Of a DNA stretch of 43,421 nucleotides, positions 8,719-18,444 are shown in pieces (the first letter of the stretch is position 1; every line of letters begins with the position of its first letter). This stretch comes from Legionella sp. (GTDB lineage: Bacteria > Pseudomonadota > Gammaproteobacteria > Legionellales > Legionellaceae). The notes below the pieces were generated by a model that was given only the letters and a program-made list of their open reading frames with translations, had not been told where the DNA came from and searched no databases. The stretch lies in assembly GCA_027437055.1 (NCBI GenBank), contig DAIAOV010000014.1:1-43421 (forward strand), read 5' to 3'. Position numbers and translations under genes: made by a program.

Positions 8719-9792
8719 TCAATAATCAGGCAAGAAAATAGATTCATCAAAAAATGGGAAGTAATAAGGCCAATGAAATTGTTGTGCAATAATCGCAATA
8801 AAATAATTAATTAAAATATCCCCAGACTCCGCATTAGTCATCACGACAGCACCTTTACCGAGGTGAGGGAACATAATTAATAAACTTTGATATCCGCGAG
8901 TATGCCCTGTTTTAGCAAAATTTAAATTAGTCCCGTGTCCACTAATAACACCACCAAAGCCAAAAGGAGTATTTTCTTGTCGACTTAGCATCCTTATTGC
9001 CAATGGATGAGATAAAAAGGCCGGTTGCTTATTCAGGTAAGAATTAGTTAAATTAAGCATGAATTTTGCTATATCATTAGGAGTAGACCACATACCGCAA
9101 GCGGCTAATCCCGCATAATTATTCCATCCACCTGGCGCTATTTTCTCTTTACCAACAAAGGCGGGTACAGCTTGAGAGACTAAGCTAGCTCTTAATGGAG
9201 ATTCATATAGACTGTGTTCCATATTTAATTGATTTAATATCCTTGTATTTTGATACTCAGAAAAAGGGATGCCGGTTTTCTCTTCCATAATGAGTTGTAA
9301 TACTTGAAAACCTCCATTGGAATAACCATATTTACTACCTGGTTGATATAATACCTCAACAGGTATGTTATTAGCGGGTTTTGCCCCTTTCAGTAATTGC
9401 AATAAAGTAGGCATGGGTTCATCTTGACGATAACCGTCAAAATTGGAGATAGATAATCCTGAAGTCATGTTAAGCAGGTGCTTAACTAATACGGGAGTAT
9501 TTTTGTTATATTTATTTTCAGGGATTTTCCAGGATGATAAATAATGATTCGCTGTTTCCTCAAGGTCAATGATGCCCTCTTCAACTAATTTTAAAGCACC
9601 TAGAGACGTAAGCATTTTACTGATTGACGCACTCTGAAATAATGAGTCTACACTCACAGCACTATTGGCAGTGAATGATAGAGTGTTCTTATGACTGATT
9701 CTAAATTCATCTATAACCACATAGCCAACCACAGGCACGGAATAAACTTCCATCGCTTGTAATAAATGATGATCAAGATAAGCATTTATCAT
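8719..9792 (-). CDS. Serine beta-lactamase-fold hydrolase (class C/esterase type)
   Basis: A 357-residue member of the beta-lactamase superfamily (PF00144). The nucleophile motif S56-I-S-K59 (FQSASISKM), Y156-S-N158 (KYGYSNGGF) and H296-T-R-G (KTGHTRGY) occupy the three expected places. This fold includes AmpC beta-lactamases, D-aminopeptidases and esterases; the HTRG third motif and the lack of an obvious signal peptide favour a cytosolic esterase or peptidase over an antibiotic-resistance enzyme. The substrate is unknown. It ends 107 bp from mavN (convergent) and its start is 25 bp after the rep stop, so it may be read with rep. Confidence 0.8.
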   Translation of the reverse strand: MINAYLDHHLLQAMEVYSVPVVGYVVIDEFRISHKNTLSFTANSAVSVDSLFQSASISKMLTSLGALKLVEEGIIDLEETANHYLSSWKIPENKYNKNTPVLVKHLLNMTSGLSISNFDGYRQDEPMPTLLQLLKGAKPANNIPVEVLYQPGSKYGYSNGGFQVLQLIMEEKTGIPFSEYQNTRILNQLNMEHSLYESPLRASLVSQAVPAFVGKEKIAPGGWNNYAGLAACGMWSTPNDIAKFMLNLTNSYLNKQPAFLSHPLAIRMLSRQENTPFGFGGVISGHGTNLNFAKTGHTRGYQSLLIMFPHLGKGAVVMTNAESGDILINYFIAIIAQQFHWPYYFPFFDESIFLPDY

Positions 9793-9817
9793 AACTTAAT
9801 CCTTGTAATGTTATGAG

Positions 9818-11815
9818 TTAACTTAATAAATTCTTTAAACCCGCCAGGTGTGATTGAGCCAGTTTCTTGGATTTCTCTTCACAACGCTCACTCCCTTTAC
9901 CAAACCATTCTAAGCTATCCTGAGGTAGTTCGTCTAAAAATCGACTGGGTAAAGAGTCTTGGACTTCTCCTCCACGACGTCGTTGTTTGGCTAAAGTAAA
10001 ACATAATCCTTTTTGTGCACGAGTAATCCCAACGTAGGCTAGTCGTCGTTCCTCTTCAATTTGATCCTCATCAATACTGACTCTATGAGGTAATAACTCC
10101 TCTTCCATACCGACCAGATAAACATAAGGAAACTCTAAACCTTTTGATGCATGCAGTGTCATTAATTGCACCATTTCAGCATCTTCCTCGTCCGATTGCT
10201 CTAGGATATCGATTAAAATTAATTTGTTGACAACATCCTCTAGGGTTTGTTCCGGTTTCTTAGCCAGTAAACGGCCTACCCATTCCAGTAACTCCCATAC
10301 ATTATCCATTTTTTTTTGTGCTTTGGCCGGGGTGTCACTTTGTTCATAAACATGAGCTTCATAGCCACTGTCTTCGACCATTTCTTTTAAATGTTCCAAT
10401 ACGGGACCTGAAGCTAATTTTGTTTTAACTTCTTGCAACCAATTTTTGAAAGTACACAATGCAGCACGAGGCTTATCAGCGAGATGCTCGCTCAATGCCA
10501 AATGATCGGCCCCAGCATAAAGGCTAATACCTCTGCCTTGAACATAACGACCCAAAGCATCAAGGCTGGTGTCACCAATACCACGTTTGGGCGTATTAAT
10601 TGTTCGTAAAAAAGCAGCATCATCGGCGTCATTACATAACAGTTTTAAATAAGCAAAGACATCTTTTACTTCAGCCTTAGCAAACCAAGATTGCCCGCCA
10701 CTGATACGATAAGGGATACCATAATGTCTTAGTACTTTCTCAAATATGCGTGATTGATGATTACCCCTATACAAAATGGCATAGTCATTATAATTGGTGC
10801 GCGCGCGTAGTTTATGACTGATCAAATCAGCGACAACATGCTCTGCTTCATCATTTTCATCTTTGCAACTAACCACACGCAATAGCTCACCATAACCTAG
10901 CTCACTCCATAATTTCTTTTCAAACAAGTGCGGATTATTAGCAATCAGGTGGTTTGCAACATGCAAAATTCTACTCGTGGAGCGATAATTTTGCTCTAGC
11001 TTAATTATTTTTAATTGTGGGTAGTCCTTTTGCAGTTGTTCCAAATTCTCTGGTTTAGCTCCACGCCAAGCATAAATTGATTGATCATCATCCCCCACAA
11101 CAGTAAAGTGAGCACGTACGCCAACCAATTTTTTTACTAAAAGATACTGACTCGTATTAGAATCCTGATATTCATCCACCAACAAGTGACGAATTTTATT
11201 TTGCCAATATTCTAATACCTCAGCATGCTTTGTCAGTAAATCAACAGGAAGACGAATCAAATCATCAAAGTCAACTGCATTGTATGCTTTAAGAGCCTGT
11301 TGGTAGCGTGGATAAATGAGGACGGCCTCTTCATAAATAGGGGTATTAGCTGGACGTTGCCAAACTGCTTCGGGAGATAAAAAGTCATTTTTCCATCGTG
11401 AAATTTGTTGTTGAATTTGTAAGATGAATTCCCGCTCATTCGCTTTATTAGCGGGGAGAAATCCACGCAAAATCTGTAAACAATCTTCACTATCAAAGAT
11501 GGAAAACCCTTTCTTCAAGTCACAAAGCGCTACATCTCGTTTAATCATACTTAAACCTAAAGTATGAAATGTGGCAATCTTTAAACCTCGCCGGCTAGGA
11601 GCAGGTAAAACGGCAGCAATTCGAGCTCGCATTTCGTTAGCGGCTTTATTGGTAAACGTTACCGCACATATCGATTTTGCTGCATAACCACAGGTATTAA
11701 TTAAATAACCAATTTTTTGTGTTATGACCCTGGTTTTACCACTTCCTGCACCAGCAAGAACCAACAACGGCCCATCTATATAGTGTACTGCGGCCATTTG
11801 CTGGCTATTTAACAT
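9818..11815 (-). CDS. rep: ATP-dependent DNA helicase Rep
   Basis: A superfamily 1A 3'-5' DNA helicase that clears proteins ahead of replication forks. Motif I GAGSGKTR (residues ~22-29), motif Ia VTFTNKAANEM, motif II DEYQDSN, motif III GDDDQSIYAWRGA, motif IV QNYRS, motif V LMTLHASKGLEF and motif VI YVGITRAQ appear in order. The 665 residues match Rep, and the C-terminus is shorter than that of UvrD. The gene lies upstream of, and close to, the beta-lactamase-fold gene on the same strand. Confidence 0.92.
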   Translation of the reverse strand: MLNSQQMAAVHYIDGPLLVLAGAGSGKTRVITQKIGYLINTCGYAAKSICAVTFTNKAANEMRARIAAVLPAPSRRGLKIATFHTLGLSMIKRDVALCDLKKGFSIFDSEDCLQILRGFLPANKANEREFILQIQQQISRWKNDFLSPEAVWQRPANTPIYEEAVLIYPRYQQALKAYNAVDFDDLIRLPVDLLTKHAEVLEYWQNKIRHLLVDEYQDSNTSQYLLVKKLVGVRAHFTVVGDDDQSIYAWRGAKPENLEQLQKDYPQLKIIKLEQNYRSTSRILHVANHLIANNPHLFEKKLWSELGYGELLRVVSCKDENDEAEHVVADLISHKLRARTNYNDYAILYRGNHQSRIFEKVLRHYGIPYRISGGQSWFAKAEVKDVFAYLKLLCNDADDAAFLRTINTPKRGIGDTSLDALGRYVQGRGISLYAGADHLALSEHLADKPRAALCTFKNWLQEVKTKLASGPVLEHLKEMVEDSGYEAHVYEQSDTPAKAQKKMDNVWELLEWVGRLLAKKPEQTLEDVVNKLILIDILEQSDEEDAEMVQLMTLHASKGLEFPYVYLVGMEEELLPHRVSIDEDQIEEERRLAYVGITRAQKGLCFTLAKQRRRGGEVQDSLPSRFLDELPQDSLEWFGKGSERCEEKSKKLAQSHLAGLKNLLS

Positions 11816-11876
11816 AAACTTAATTCTCGTTCAAAAAACAAACATTATCGCTTAAGGACGCGTTGCTAAGCAACTA

Positions 11877-12044
11877 TTAATTAATAGACCGTTCTACGTC
11901 AAATTCTTCTTCGTCCTTGTATTCTACATAATGATAATAATCAGAATGTTTGGACTTATTTTCAATCTCGTTGACATCATCAATGCCCAAGATGACCTTG
12001 TCTATTTTCTTAAATAAAGGAGAAAGTATGTTGGAATTTTTCAT
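11877..12044 (-). CDS. Small acidic hypothetical protein, 55 residues
   Basis: An unrecognised short gene reading MKNSNILSPLFKKIDKVILG then an acidic, tyrosine-rich tail with DDVNEIE, SDYYHYVEY and KDEEEFDVE. The ATG at 12044 has a strong ribosome site (AAGGAAC, 4-5 nt upstream), and an A-rich tract lies just before that. It has no signal peptide or membrane segment. It stands alone on the minus strand between the cyclase stop (12166) and the rep start (11815). The clear ribosome site and biased composition support a real gene; its function is unknown. Confidence 0.6.
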   Translation of the reverse strand: MKNSNILSPLFKKIDKVILGIDDVNEIENKSKHSDYYHYVEYKDEEEFDVERSIN

Positions 12045-12165
12045 AAGAGTTCCTTTCTTTTTTTTGAGGGGGTCTTAAAAGGATAGTTCAAAAATATAAA
12101 TTCGCCAGGAAAAGAAGAATAAATTTTTACGCTAAATTTAATCCATTTTCATTACGGCTATCTGA

Positions 12166-13755
12166 TTAATTGACCGAATAAATTGCTATTTTAATCGACT
12201 TGCCTTTCAATGATGCCTTATCAACTAGTTCAATGATATATAGTTCTGGATGCTTCATCGCCTTATAGCAGGCTTCGCTAACGAGTATCTCGTGACCGTA
12301 GGTTTTAGTAAGATTCTGGATACGTGACGCCGTATTAACCATATCACTAATCACCGTTCCTTCTAATCGACCTTCTGCTCCTATAATTCCTAACATTGCC
12401 TCACCGGAATTTATCCCTATACCAATTTTCACATCATCTCTAGTTTTTAAGGTACCTTCTCGATTGAGCGTGGCAAGTTCGGCAAGAATCATTTTGGCCG
12501 CTTTTACCGCATCATCAGCATTAGTCGTCTCTCTAGGAAACAGTGCCATTACCGCATCGCCAATGTATTTATCAATAAAACCATGATTATCAGCAATGAC
12601 TGGAGCTATGCGTTTCAATATCATATTGATAAAATCAAAGTTCTCCTGAGGACTCAGTGTTTCAGATATAGTAGTAAAATTACGAATATCCATAAATAAG
12701 ACCGAAATGATTTTTTTGGAGTTGTCACCTAAACCCACCTCAAGAATATTCAATTTCTTCAGCAGCTCTATTAATTGGTGAGGAACAAAACGCTCAAAGG
12801 ATCGGGTAATCAAATCTTGTTTTCTAAACAATAAATAAACTAATGAAGACATGGCCAACATAGCCACAATAGATAAACCTAAAAGGATAAGCTGACTATC
12901 TAAAGCAGAACGTTTACTCTCATTGTATACTTTTCGCGGTTGCTCAATTCGAATCGCTCCAATAGGATGATTGGTAAAATCTTTAAGAGGAAGATAACTT
13001 AAGTAAATATCATTATTTAATGGTTCAGTATAAATGACATCATGTTGTGTTAGCTGCCCCAATATTTTTTGGTCTTCTGCATTTTGCTTCATTTTTTCTA
13101 ATGGAATTAAACTAATAGGATAACCTAAATCATCACTTAATTGTTTTAAATATTCAGGAGTTAATATGCGGCCAAAAACCATATATCCCAATGTAGGCTT
13201 AGTATCGTTAGAATCTTTAATGAAGTTGTTACTAAAATAACCGATACGGTTATTTGATAATTGTAAAAAGCCTGATGCCCCATATTGTCTTTTTATAACC
13301 GAGTAATAATCCTCTTTATGGTTTAGCATTTTCAAACCATTATCTTTAAAAAAGGTTATCGTATCGGGTTCAACGGAAATATTTTCTTTACTCACTAAAT
13401 CAAAACCACTAGACCAGACGACTTTTCGCTCATTATCAAAAATCAAAACATAATTAATCTTATTGTCGATAAAAAAATCTTTTAGAAAATTATCCTTAAT
13501 AAAGTTGGGGTTTTTATGCTGCATGTAATCATAAGTCTTATCCCAATACGCGTTATCTAGATTTTGCAAATAAATATAATTTAAAGTGGACAAAGATACA
13601 TGGGCAACTCGATTCGCATTATCTGCAGCCAGATCTCGTTCTAATTTCTCAAAGCCACTGACAAACAGCGACTCAGAAGCAATTAAAATCAGGGAAACAA
13701 GCAGTATCCAAACAATGATAATAATAGAAATCAGTTTAGTCCGCGAATGCATCAT
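12166..13755 (-). CDS. Membrane-bound class III adenylate cyclase with CHASE4-like sensor
   Basis: A 529-residue receptor cyclase. TM1 (residues ~8-28) and TM2 (~288-311) flank a periplasmic domain of about 260 residues resembling CHASE4 (NANRVAHVSLSTLNYIYLQN, DNAYWDKTYDY). The catalytic domain (~350-525) has metal ligands D356 (FMDIRNFT) and D400 (KYIGDAVMALF), adenine-selecting K396 and D471, and transition-state N474 and R478 (MVNTASRIQ), so it should make cAMP. The ATG at 13755 is one base after the TGA of the amine oxidase gene, so the two are translationally coupled. The ligand is unknown. Legionella genomes carry several class III cyclases. Confidence 0.87.
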   Translation of the reverse strand: MMHSRTKLISIIIIVWILLVSLILIASESLFVSGFEKLERDLAADNANRVAHVSLSTLNYIYLQNLDNAYWDKTYDYMQHKNPNFIKDNFLKDFFIDNKINYVLIFDNERKVVWSSGFDLVSKENISVEPDTITFFKDNGLKMLNHKEDYYSVIKRQYGASGFLQLSNNRIGYFSNNFIKDSNDTKPTLGYMVFGRILTPEYLKQLSDDLGYPISLIPLEKMKQNAEDQKILGQLTQHDVIYTEPLNNDIYLSYLPLKDFTNHPIGAIRIEQPRKVYNESKRSALDSQLILLGLSIVAMLAMSSLVYLLFRKQDLITRSFERFVPHQLIELLKKLNILEVGLGDNSKKIISVLFMDIRNFTTISETLSPQENFDFINMILKRIAPVIADNHGFIDKYIGDAVMALFPRETTNADDAVKAAKMILAELATLNREGTLKTRDDVKIGIGINSGEAMLGIIGAEGRLEGTVISDMVNTASRIQNLTKTYGHEILVSEACYKAMKHPELYIIELVDKASLKGKSIKIAIYSVN

Positions 13756-13756
13756 G

Positions 13757-15172
13757 TCATTTCCCACTAAGGTGGGTTAATAATTCTTTAGCAGCCCTAT
13801 CCCCGCTCAGATAAGCTCCGTATACGGTTGAAGGATAAATATTAGTTGTTGCTTCACCAGCAAATAACAAACGTCCATCTACAGTTTTTGCCAAGTTGAG
13901 ATAGTCGTCACCATCCTCTAATGCACCTGGACGTATACTAGAATAAGAGCCTAGGCTAAAAGGATCCTTGCCCCAACGAGTAATAACATAAGCTGTTGGC
14001 TCCGGAATATTGTCACCATAAACACCACGCAATCGCTGCATCACCGATTGGATAATCTCTGCGTCACTTTTATTTTCTAAATCACGAGCAAAATCACCGG
14101 TGACAATAGCCGCTAAAATGGGTTGATGAAAAAAAGAGTTGAGATTATCAAATTCTATCCAAACACCTTTATCTATCCAACTTTTACCAGACCAATAGGC
14201 AGGGGAAACAACGCTTATATATTGCTCAGAATCCCAAAATACTCTAGGGAAAAGCATAAAGACCTTATTCATAATCCCCATGTTAAGATGACTCATTGCC
14301 AAGATTTTATCTTGTGGCAGTTGTGGTATAAATGTCACTTTACCACTTTGAAGAACACCAAGTGGAAGAGTACAAATCACATATTCGCCAGTAAATTGTT
14401 TCCCATCAGCAGTACTGATAACGATCTGCTCTTTGTTTTGATAATCTACTTTAGTGACAATTTGTTTTAGTAGGATATGAGTTCTGACCTCTTTAGCTAT
14501 GCCATTAATAATGTCCTGATAGCCGTGGGTAAGAAACAAATTGCGCCCCGGAAAAGCCTCTTCATTATCGAACCATAATACAGATAAATCACGGATATCT
14601 GCGGCATATTCCTGCTCAATTTTATCAGAAACTTCATACAAAAATCCGTGCTGCATTTCTTTATCAAGATGATGCGAATTAATAAACTCTACAACTACAT
14701 CAGAAACAGACAAATTATTATTTTTTTCAGTTTCATCTTGTTTTTGCGCCACCATTTTTTCAAACTCAGCATAGAGTTTTTGAAAGGATGTATCTACTGA
14801 GTATGGGATTTCTTTACCATTTGCATCATAAAACGCAGCAGAATCATTATTCACTGGCATCGTAACCAAGTTCCACTGGTACACTAACCTCATCAGTGGA
14901 TTGCTAGGATCATCACCATGAATCATTGCAGCACCTAACTCCAGTACCGAATTAGGCCAAGGAGATATCGTATTGGCTCGTCCACCAATACGATCGCGCG
15001 CTTCAAGAATAATGTAATTATCTACCCCATGCTCCTCTAAATAATGTGCCGCCTCTAAACCAGCAATTCCCGAACCAATAATAATGACTTTATATTGAGC
15101 CTGTGGTGCGGTTGTCGCATAAGCACTGCCCCCCTGCAAGGATAGAACAACAATCAAAATCCTTATGAGCAT
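13757..15172 (-). CDS. Exported flavin amine oxidase
   Basis: A 471-residue FAD-dependent amine oxidase of the polyamine/monoamine oxidase superfamily. It has a signal peptide (residues 1-19, MLIRILIVVLSLQGGSAYA), so it acts outside the cytoplasm. The dinucleotide-binding loop IIIGSGIAGLEAA (~30-42) with ILEARDRIGGR after it binds FAD, and the C-terminal GRLLFAGEATTNIYPSTVYG closes the flavin site. The enzymes oxidise amines to aldehydes, releasing H2O2 and ammonia; the substrate here is unknown. It is followed immediately by a membrane cyclase, suggesting a shared amine or redox signal. Twin-arginine export cannot be inferred because no RR motif is present. Confidence 0.85.
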   Translation of the reverse strand: MLIRILIVVLSLQGGSAYATTAPQAQYKVIIIGSGIAGLEAAHYLEEHGVDNYIILEARDRIGGRANTISPWPNSVLELGAAMIHGDDPSNPLMRLVYQWNLVTMPVNNDSAAFYDANGKEIPYSVDTSFQKLYAEFEKMVAQKQDETEKNNNLSVSDVVVEFINSHHLDKEMQHGFLYEVSDKIEQEYAADIRDLSVLWFDNEEAFPGRNLFLTHGYQDIINGIAKEVRTHILLKQIVTKVDYQNKEQIVISTADGKQFTGEYVICTLPLGVLQSGKVTFIPQLPQDKILAMSHLNMGIMNKVFMLFPRVFWDSEQYISVVSPAYWSGKSWIDKGVWIEFDNLNSFFHQPILAAIVTGDFARDLENKSDAEIIQSVMQRLRGVYGDNIPEPTAYVITRWGKDPFSLGSYSSIRPGALEDGDDYLNLAKTVDGRLLFAGEATTNIYPSTVYGAYLSGDRAAKELLTHLSGK

Positions 15173-15263
15173 AAGATATCCTTTCTCAATGATATTATTG
15201 ATTCATTAGACGTCATACATAACGCAGTGATAGGATAAAGACTACAATTATGCCTACTTTTAG

Positions 15264-15584
15264 TTAGAGCGATTTAGGGACCAATCCATCATAGATTATC
15301 GCCCCCCCTTTAACTATATTGCTTACAGTATTATCAACATTGGCCTTAGACGCATCAGCTTGGGATAAGAAAAAAGTACTTGCATTATTTAAGAAATTTT
15401 CAGCAGGTCGCTGCTCCTTTCCTAATTCATGCAGTTGATATAATGCTGCACCTGTCAGTGCTACCGATGTAGTAAAACCAACTTTAGAGTTAAAATAATA
15501 AAGCGGGGCTAATAACATATTGGCAAAGGCTAACAAGATAGCTGTTTTTTTTGTTTCTTCAGTATCCACTTTTTCTTTTGACAT
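15264..15584 (-). CDS. Small membrane hypothetical protein, 106 residues
   Basis: I do not recognise this protein. A short charged head (MSKEKVDTEETKK) precedes two hydrophobic segments (AILLAFANMLLAPLYYF, ~15-31; FTTSVALTGAALYQL, ~37-51), then a soluble tail rich in Asn/Ala. The ATG at 15584 has GGGAG about 5 nt upstream (revcomp of actccct). TATAAT lies about 30 bp upstream (revcomp near 15612-15617), suggesting its own promoter. The upstream gap 15585-15820 otherwise holds a half REP-like sequence (ctgtaggttgg near 15732) and nothing I can name. Confidence 0.65.
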   Translation of the reverse strand: MSKEKVDTEETKKTAILLAFANMLLAPLYYFNSKVGFTTSVALTGAALYQLHELGKEQRPAENFLNNASTFFLSQADASKANVDNTVSNIVKGGAIIYDGLVPKSL

Positions 15585-15820
15585 ATAAACTCCCTGTACT
15601 ATATGACTAATTATAGGCTAAGGGAGTGTATATAAAATTGCAAGTTAAGGATTTTATTCTTTTCCTCCGTACTGCAACTTACTCACAGCCCAACAGTACA
15701 TTGATACAAAGCGCTGAGATGAGATTTAATACTGTAGGTTGGACAACAAGTTGCCCGATATGAAGCCCTAAAATGGCACAAACTTTCGAGTACGCTCACG
15801 TAAAGCAGTTGCTACTTCGG

Positions 15821-16516
15821 TTAATAATCTAAAAGAGTCCTGATTCTGTTAGTATAATCATGAAGCGTTTTTGTCTCACACATAAAATCTCTAAGTGGCG
15901 TATTGATGTCAAAATAAAAAATATTCGCTAAAAAACCATAACAACACGCATCCACCACGTGTATCGTTTCACCAAATAAAAAGTCATTGGTTCCTAAAAA
16001 AGTATTGATTATCTTTAGATCATCTAGTCCCGCTTGATAAACCTCTTGAAGAGAATATCGTCCTATCCCCTGATAATGATATTTTTCAATATTAAATTTG
16101 CGGATCTGTTCAAGAGTACTGTCTGATAAATTTAAAGGCTGCTTTAAAAATTCAGCCTTAAATAACGGCCAATAGCGCTCATCTTGCCAACGTGAATAGG
16201 ACATGACCCAATATAAATGATTATCAATCATCCGTGTCACTAAAAAATGCAGGCTTTTCTGCATTTCTGTGATTTGAGCATCCAATGTCACTTTGTATTT
16301 TTCGGTTAAGTAATTGATTATCACATTACTCTCACTCACCACCGTACTATTATCAACGATATAAGGTAATTGTCCTCGTGGGGCGTTTTTAGTATTCAGC
16401 ACATGTTCTACCTGATAAGGTAGTTTAGCGAGTCGTAAGAAAGTATCGACTTTTAGACCAAAGGGATTGTTATCAGGAATACCAAATAATTGTGGATAAG
16501 AATATAAAGTGATCAT
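15821..16516 (-). CDS. Glutathione S-transferase-like protein
   Basis: A 231-residue protein with an N-terminal thioredoxin-fold GST domain (MITLYSYPQLFG, then RGQLPYIVDNSTVVSESNVI, the usual cis-Pro and Ser-Asn glutathione contacts at ~50-66). An all-helical C-terminal domain contains the conserved YQAGLDDLKIINTFLG and FLFGETIHVVDACCYGFL block. The layout resembles the Fax/metaxin-like GSTs. The substrate is unknown. It follows the SDR and aldo-keto reductase genes on the same strand with short gaps (21 and 12 nt), so all three are probably one detoxification operon. Confidence 0.8.
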   Translation of the reverse strand: MITLYSYPQLFGIPDNNPFGLKVDTFLRLAKLPYQVEHVLNTKNAPRGQLPYIVDNSTVVSESNVIINYLTEKYKVTLDAQITEMQKSLHFLVTRMIDNHLYWVMSYSRWQDERYWPLFKAEFLKQPLNLSDSTLEQIRKFNIEKYHYQGIGRYSLQEVYQAGLDDLKIINTFLGTNDFLFGETIHVVDACCYGFLANIFYFDINTPLRDFMCETKTLHDYTNRIRTLLDY

Positions 16517-16537
16517 ATAAGAATCCTTAAAAGTCTG

Positions 16538-17326
16538 TTAAATCACTCGACGACCGTTATTTAAATAAACCCCAGATATTTTAGCGCAGTATTCAAGTAA
16601 GTGTTCTTGTTTATTAATATCCCGTGTATCAGGATTTGGCAGACGCTGTTGCAGATGATAAAAATACTGCCCTGAAACAAGGGCTTCAGGCTCATTACTA
16701 GTAGCAAGCCAGGCTTGCGTTCTCGGAGCGGCATCAAGATCATCCGGAGCATCTGGGCCACCCATTTTAGTAGCAACCCATCCGGGCTCCACAGCGTTTA
16801 CCAGTATATCTGGGAATAACCTAGCTACAGCAAACGCCAACAGCACATTATGAAATTTACTCTCAGCATAAGCTGCTGCACCATTCCACGCACGTCTCAT
16901 CCAGTTTAAATCATAAAGTTTAGTATCCGCACTGAAATGCATTCCAGAACTTAAATAGATCAAGCGTTTTGGTTTATCTATTAGTGCTGTCAAAATGTAA
17001 GGAGCAAGGGTGTTGATGGCAAAAATATGACATAAGCTATCTATCGTTTCAATACGACGAGATTCACGGTAGCCTATTGCGGCGTTATGAATAATGGCAT
17101 CAAAATGCCCTAACTGGTTAACTTGCTCGGCAACCGCTTTTATTTCAGCGACACGGGATAAATCGCCAACCACTACTTTAAGTGTCCCCGGGATAACCTT
17201 CAATACATCTGCAGCGCGCTGAATATTTCGAGCATGTAATACCACTTCATGTCCTTGCTCCATCAGTAATTGTGCAGCCATCTTACCAAGACCGTCTGTA
17301 GACCCTGTAATCAATATCTTAGACAT
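16538..17326 (-). CDS. Short-chain dehydrogenase/reductase
   Basis: A 262-residue SDR with an NAD(P)-binding Rossmann fold. The glycine-rich TGSTDGLGKMAA (7-18), GDLSR (54-58), HNAAIGYR (80-87), the serine at S126/S127 (YLSSGMH) and the catalytic Y153-x3-K157 (YAESK) are present. Basic residues after the first strand (HARN) favour NADPH. It reduces or oxidises a carbonyl or alcohol of unknown identity. It lies between the aldo-keto reductase and GST-like genes in a probable operon. Confidence 0.87.
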   Translation of the reverse strand: MSKILITGSTDGLGKMAAQLLMEQGHEVVLHARNIQRAADVLKVIPGTLKVVVGDLSRVAEIKAVAEQVNQLGHFDAIIHNAAIGYRESRRIETIDSLCHIFAINTLAPYILTALIDKPKRLIYLSSGMHFSADTKLYDLNWMRRAWNGAAAYAESKFHNVLLAFAVARLFPDILVNAVEPGWVATKMGGPDAPDDLDAAPRTQAWLATSNEPEALVSGQYFYHLQQRLPNPDTRDINKQEHLLEYCAKISGVYLNNGRRVI

Positions 17327-17338
17327 GTTTTTACTTCC

Positions 17339-18319
17339 TTATGTTGGAGGTGCCATAAATTCTGGACCTACAGATGTTTTAACATGCTGACTAATAATTT
17401 GATCTATTTGTTTCAGAGCCTGATCGTCCAAAGACCACCCCATTACCTCATTTATATTATCTAATTGTGCTGGATGCCTTGCTCCCCATAATGCAATAGT
17501 ATGCCCTTTATCGAGCACCCATCGTACAGCTAATGCTAATACATTTTTATTGTATTGTGCATGAGCAAAATCATCTAAGGCTGCAACCGCATTAAGGTAT
17601 TGTTGAAATAAAGGGGCTTGGAATTTGGGATCTGATTTCCTTAAATCATCTCCTGAAAAAGTAGTAGTAGCCTTCATTTTTCCACTCAATAAACCACGAC
17701 ATAAAGAACCATAAGCTAACGTGACTACCCCAGACTGTTCAGTATAGGGTAAAACTTCTTTTTCTATCGCCCGCTCAAAGAGGTTATAGGGGGGCTGGGA
17801 TGTATGAATAGGAGCATATTTTTGAAATTCTTGCATTTGCTGAGGGGAAAAATTACTAACTCCTATAGCACGAATTATACCTTTATTCAAAAGAGCCAAT
17901 AAAGCCTCCGCCGTTTCTTGAAAAGAAACGGTCATATCTGGCCAATGAACTTGATAAATATCAATGTAGTCTGTCTGTAATCGTCTTAGTGAATCTTCTA
18001 TCTCTTGCTGAATTCTTTTCTTGGATGAGTTTCTAAACACTTTACTGTCTTTCCACTCCAAGCCCACTTTTGTCGCCAAAATAATTTGCTCTCTATGCCC
18101 ATATTGTTTTAATGCACTACCCACAATTTCTTCGGACCGACCAAATCCATATACTGGAGCCGTATCGATTACGTTAATTCCTTGTTCAAGGGCTTTATGA
18201 ATAGTATTAATTGATTCCTGTTCATCAGTCCCGCCCCACATCCAGCCACCAATAGCCCATGTTCCCAAACAAATTCGAGAGCTCCTCTGCTTCAAAGTAA
18301 CAATTTGTATTGTTTCCAT
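17339..18319 (-). CDS. Aldo/keto reductase
   Basis: A 326-residue TIM-barrel NADPH-dependent oxidoreductase. The catalytic tetrad is D52 and Y57 (IDTAPVYGFGRSEE), K84 (ILATKVGLEWK) and H125 (IYQVHWPD). The C-terminal NADP-binding region has RWVLDKGHTIALWGARHPAQL. I chose the ATG at 18319, with AGGA 8 nt upstream; an ATG at 18328 overlaps that site, and an extension to 18397 adds an unrelated leader. It is the first gene of the three-gene oxidoreductase/GST run. Confidence 0.88.
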   Translation of the reverse strand: METIQIVTLKQRSSRICLGTWAIGGWMWGGTDEQESINTIHKALEQGINVIDTAPVYGFGRSEEIVGSALKQYGHREQIILATKVGLEWKDSKVFRNSSKKRIQQEIEDSLRRLQTDYIDIYQVHWPDMTVSFQETAEALLALLNKGIIRAIGVSNFSPQQMQEFQKYAPIHTSQPPYNLFERAIEKEVLPYTEQSGVVTLAYGSLCRGLLSGKMKATTTFSGDDLRKSDPKFQAPLFQQYLNAVAALDDFAHAQYNKNVLALAVRWVLDKGHTIALWGARHPAQLDNINEVMGWSLDDQALKQIDQIISQHVKTSVGPEFMAPPT

Positions 18320-18444
18320 AATAGTCATCCTGACATTCAAATGAGTTAAATTAATTATAGATAAGAAGTGAACATGTTGGCAGGAGATAGAGAACATCTA
18401 AAAATGTATGCTATGCTACTTAGTATTTAAAGGTAACAATTTCT

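Noticed and set aside
12061..12120. The T-rich tract beside the 55-residue gene as a terminator
   Set aside because: There is no stable stem before it on either strand; it reads better as part of the leader of the small gene.
14123..14470. A 115-codon open frame on the plus strand inside the amine oxidase gene
   Set aside because: It lies opposite the well-supported oxidase, has no recognisable motif or ribosome site, and has shadow-like composition.
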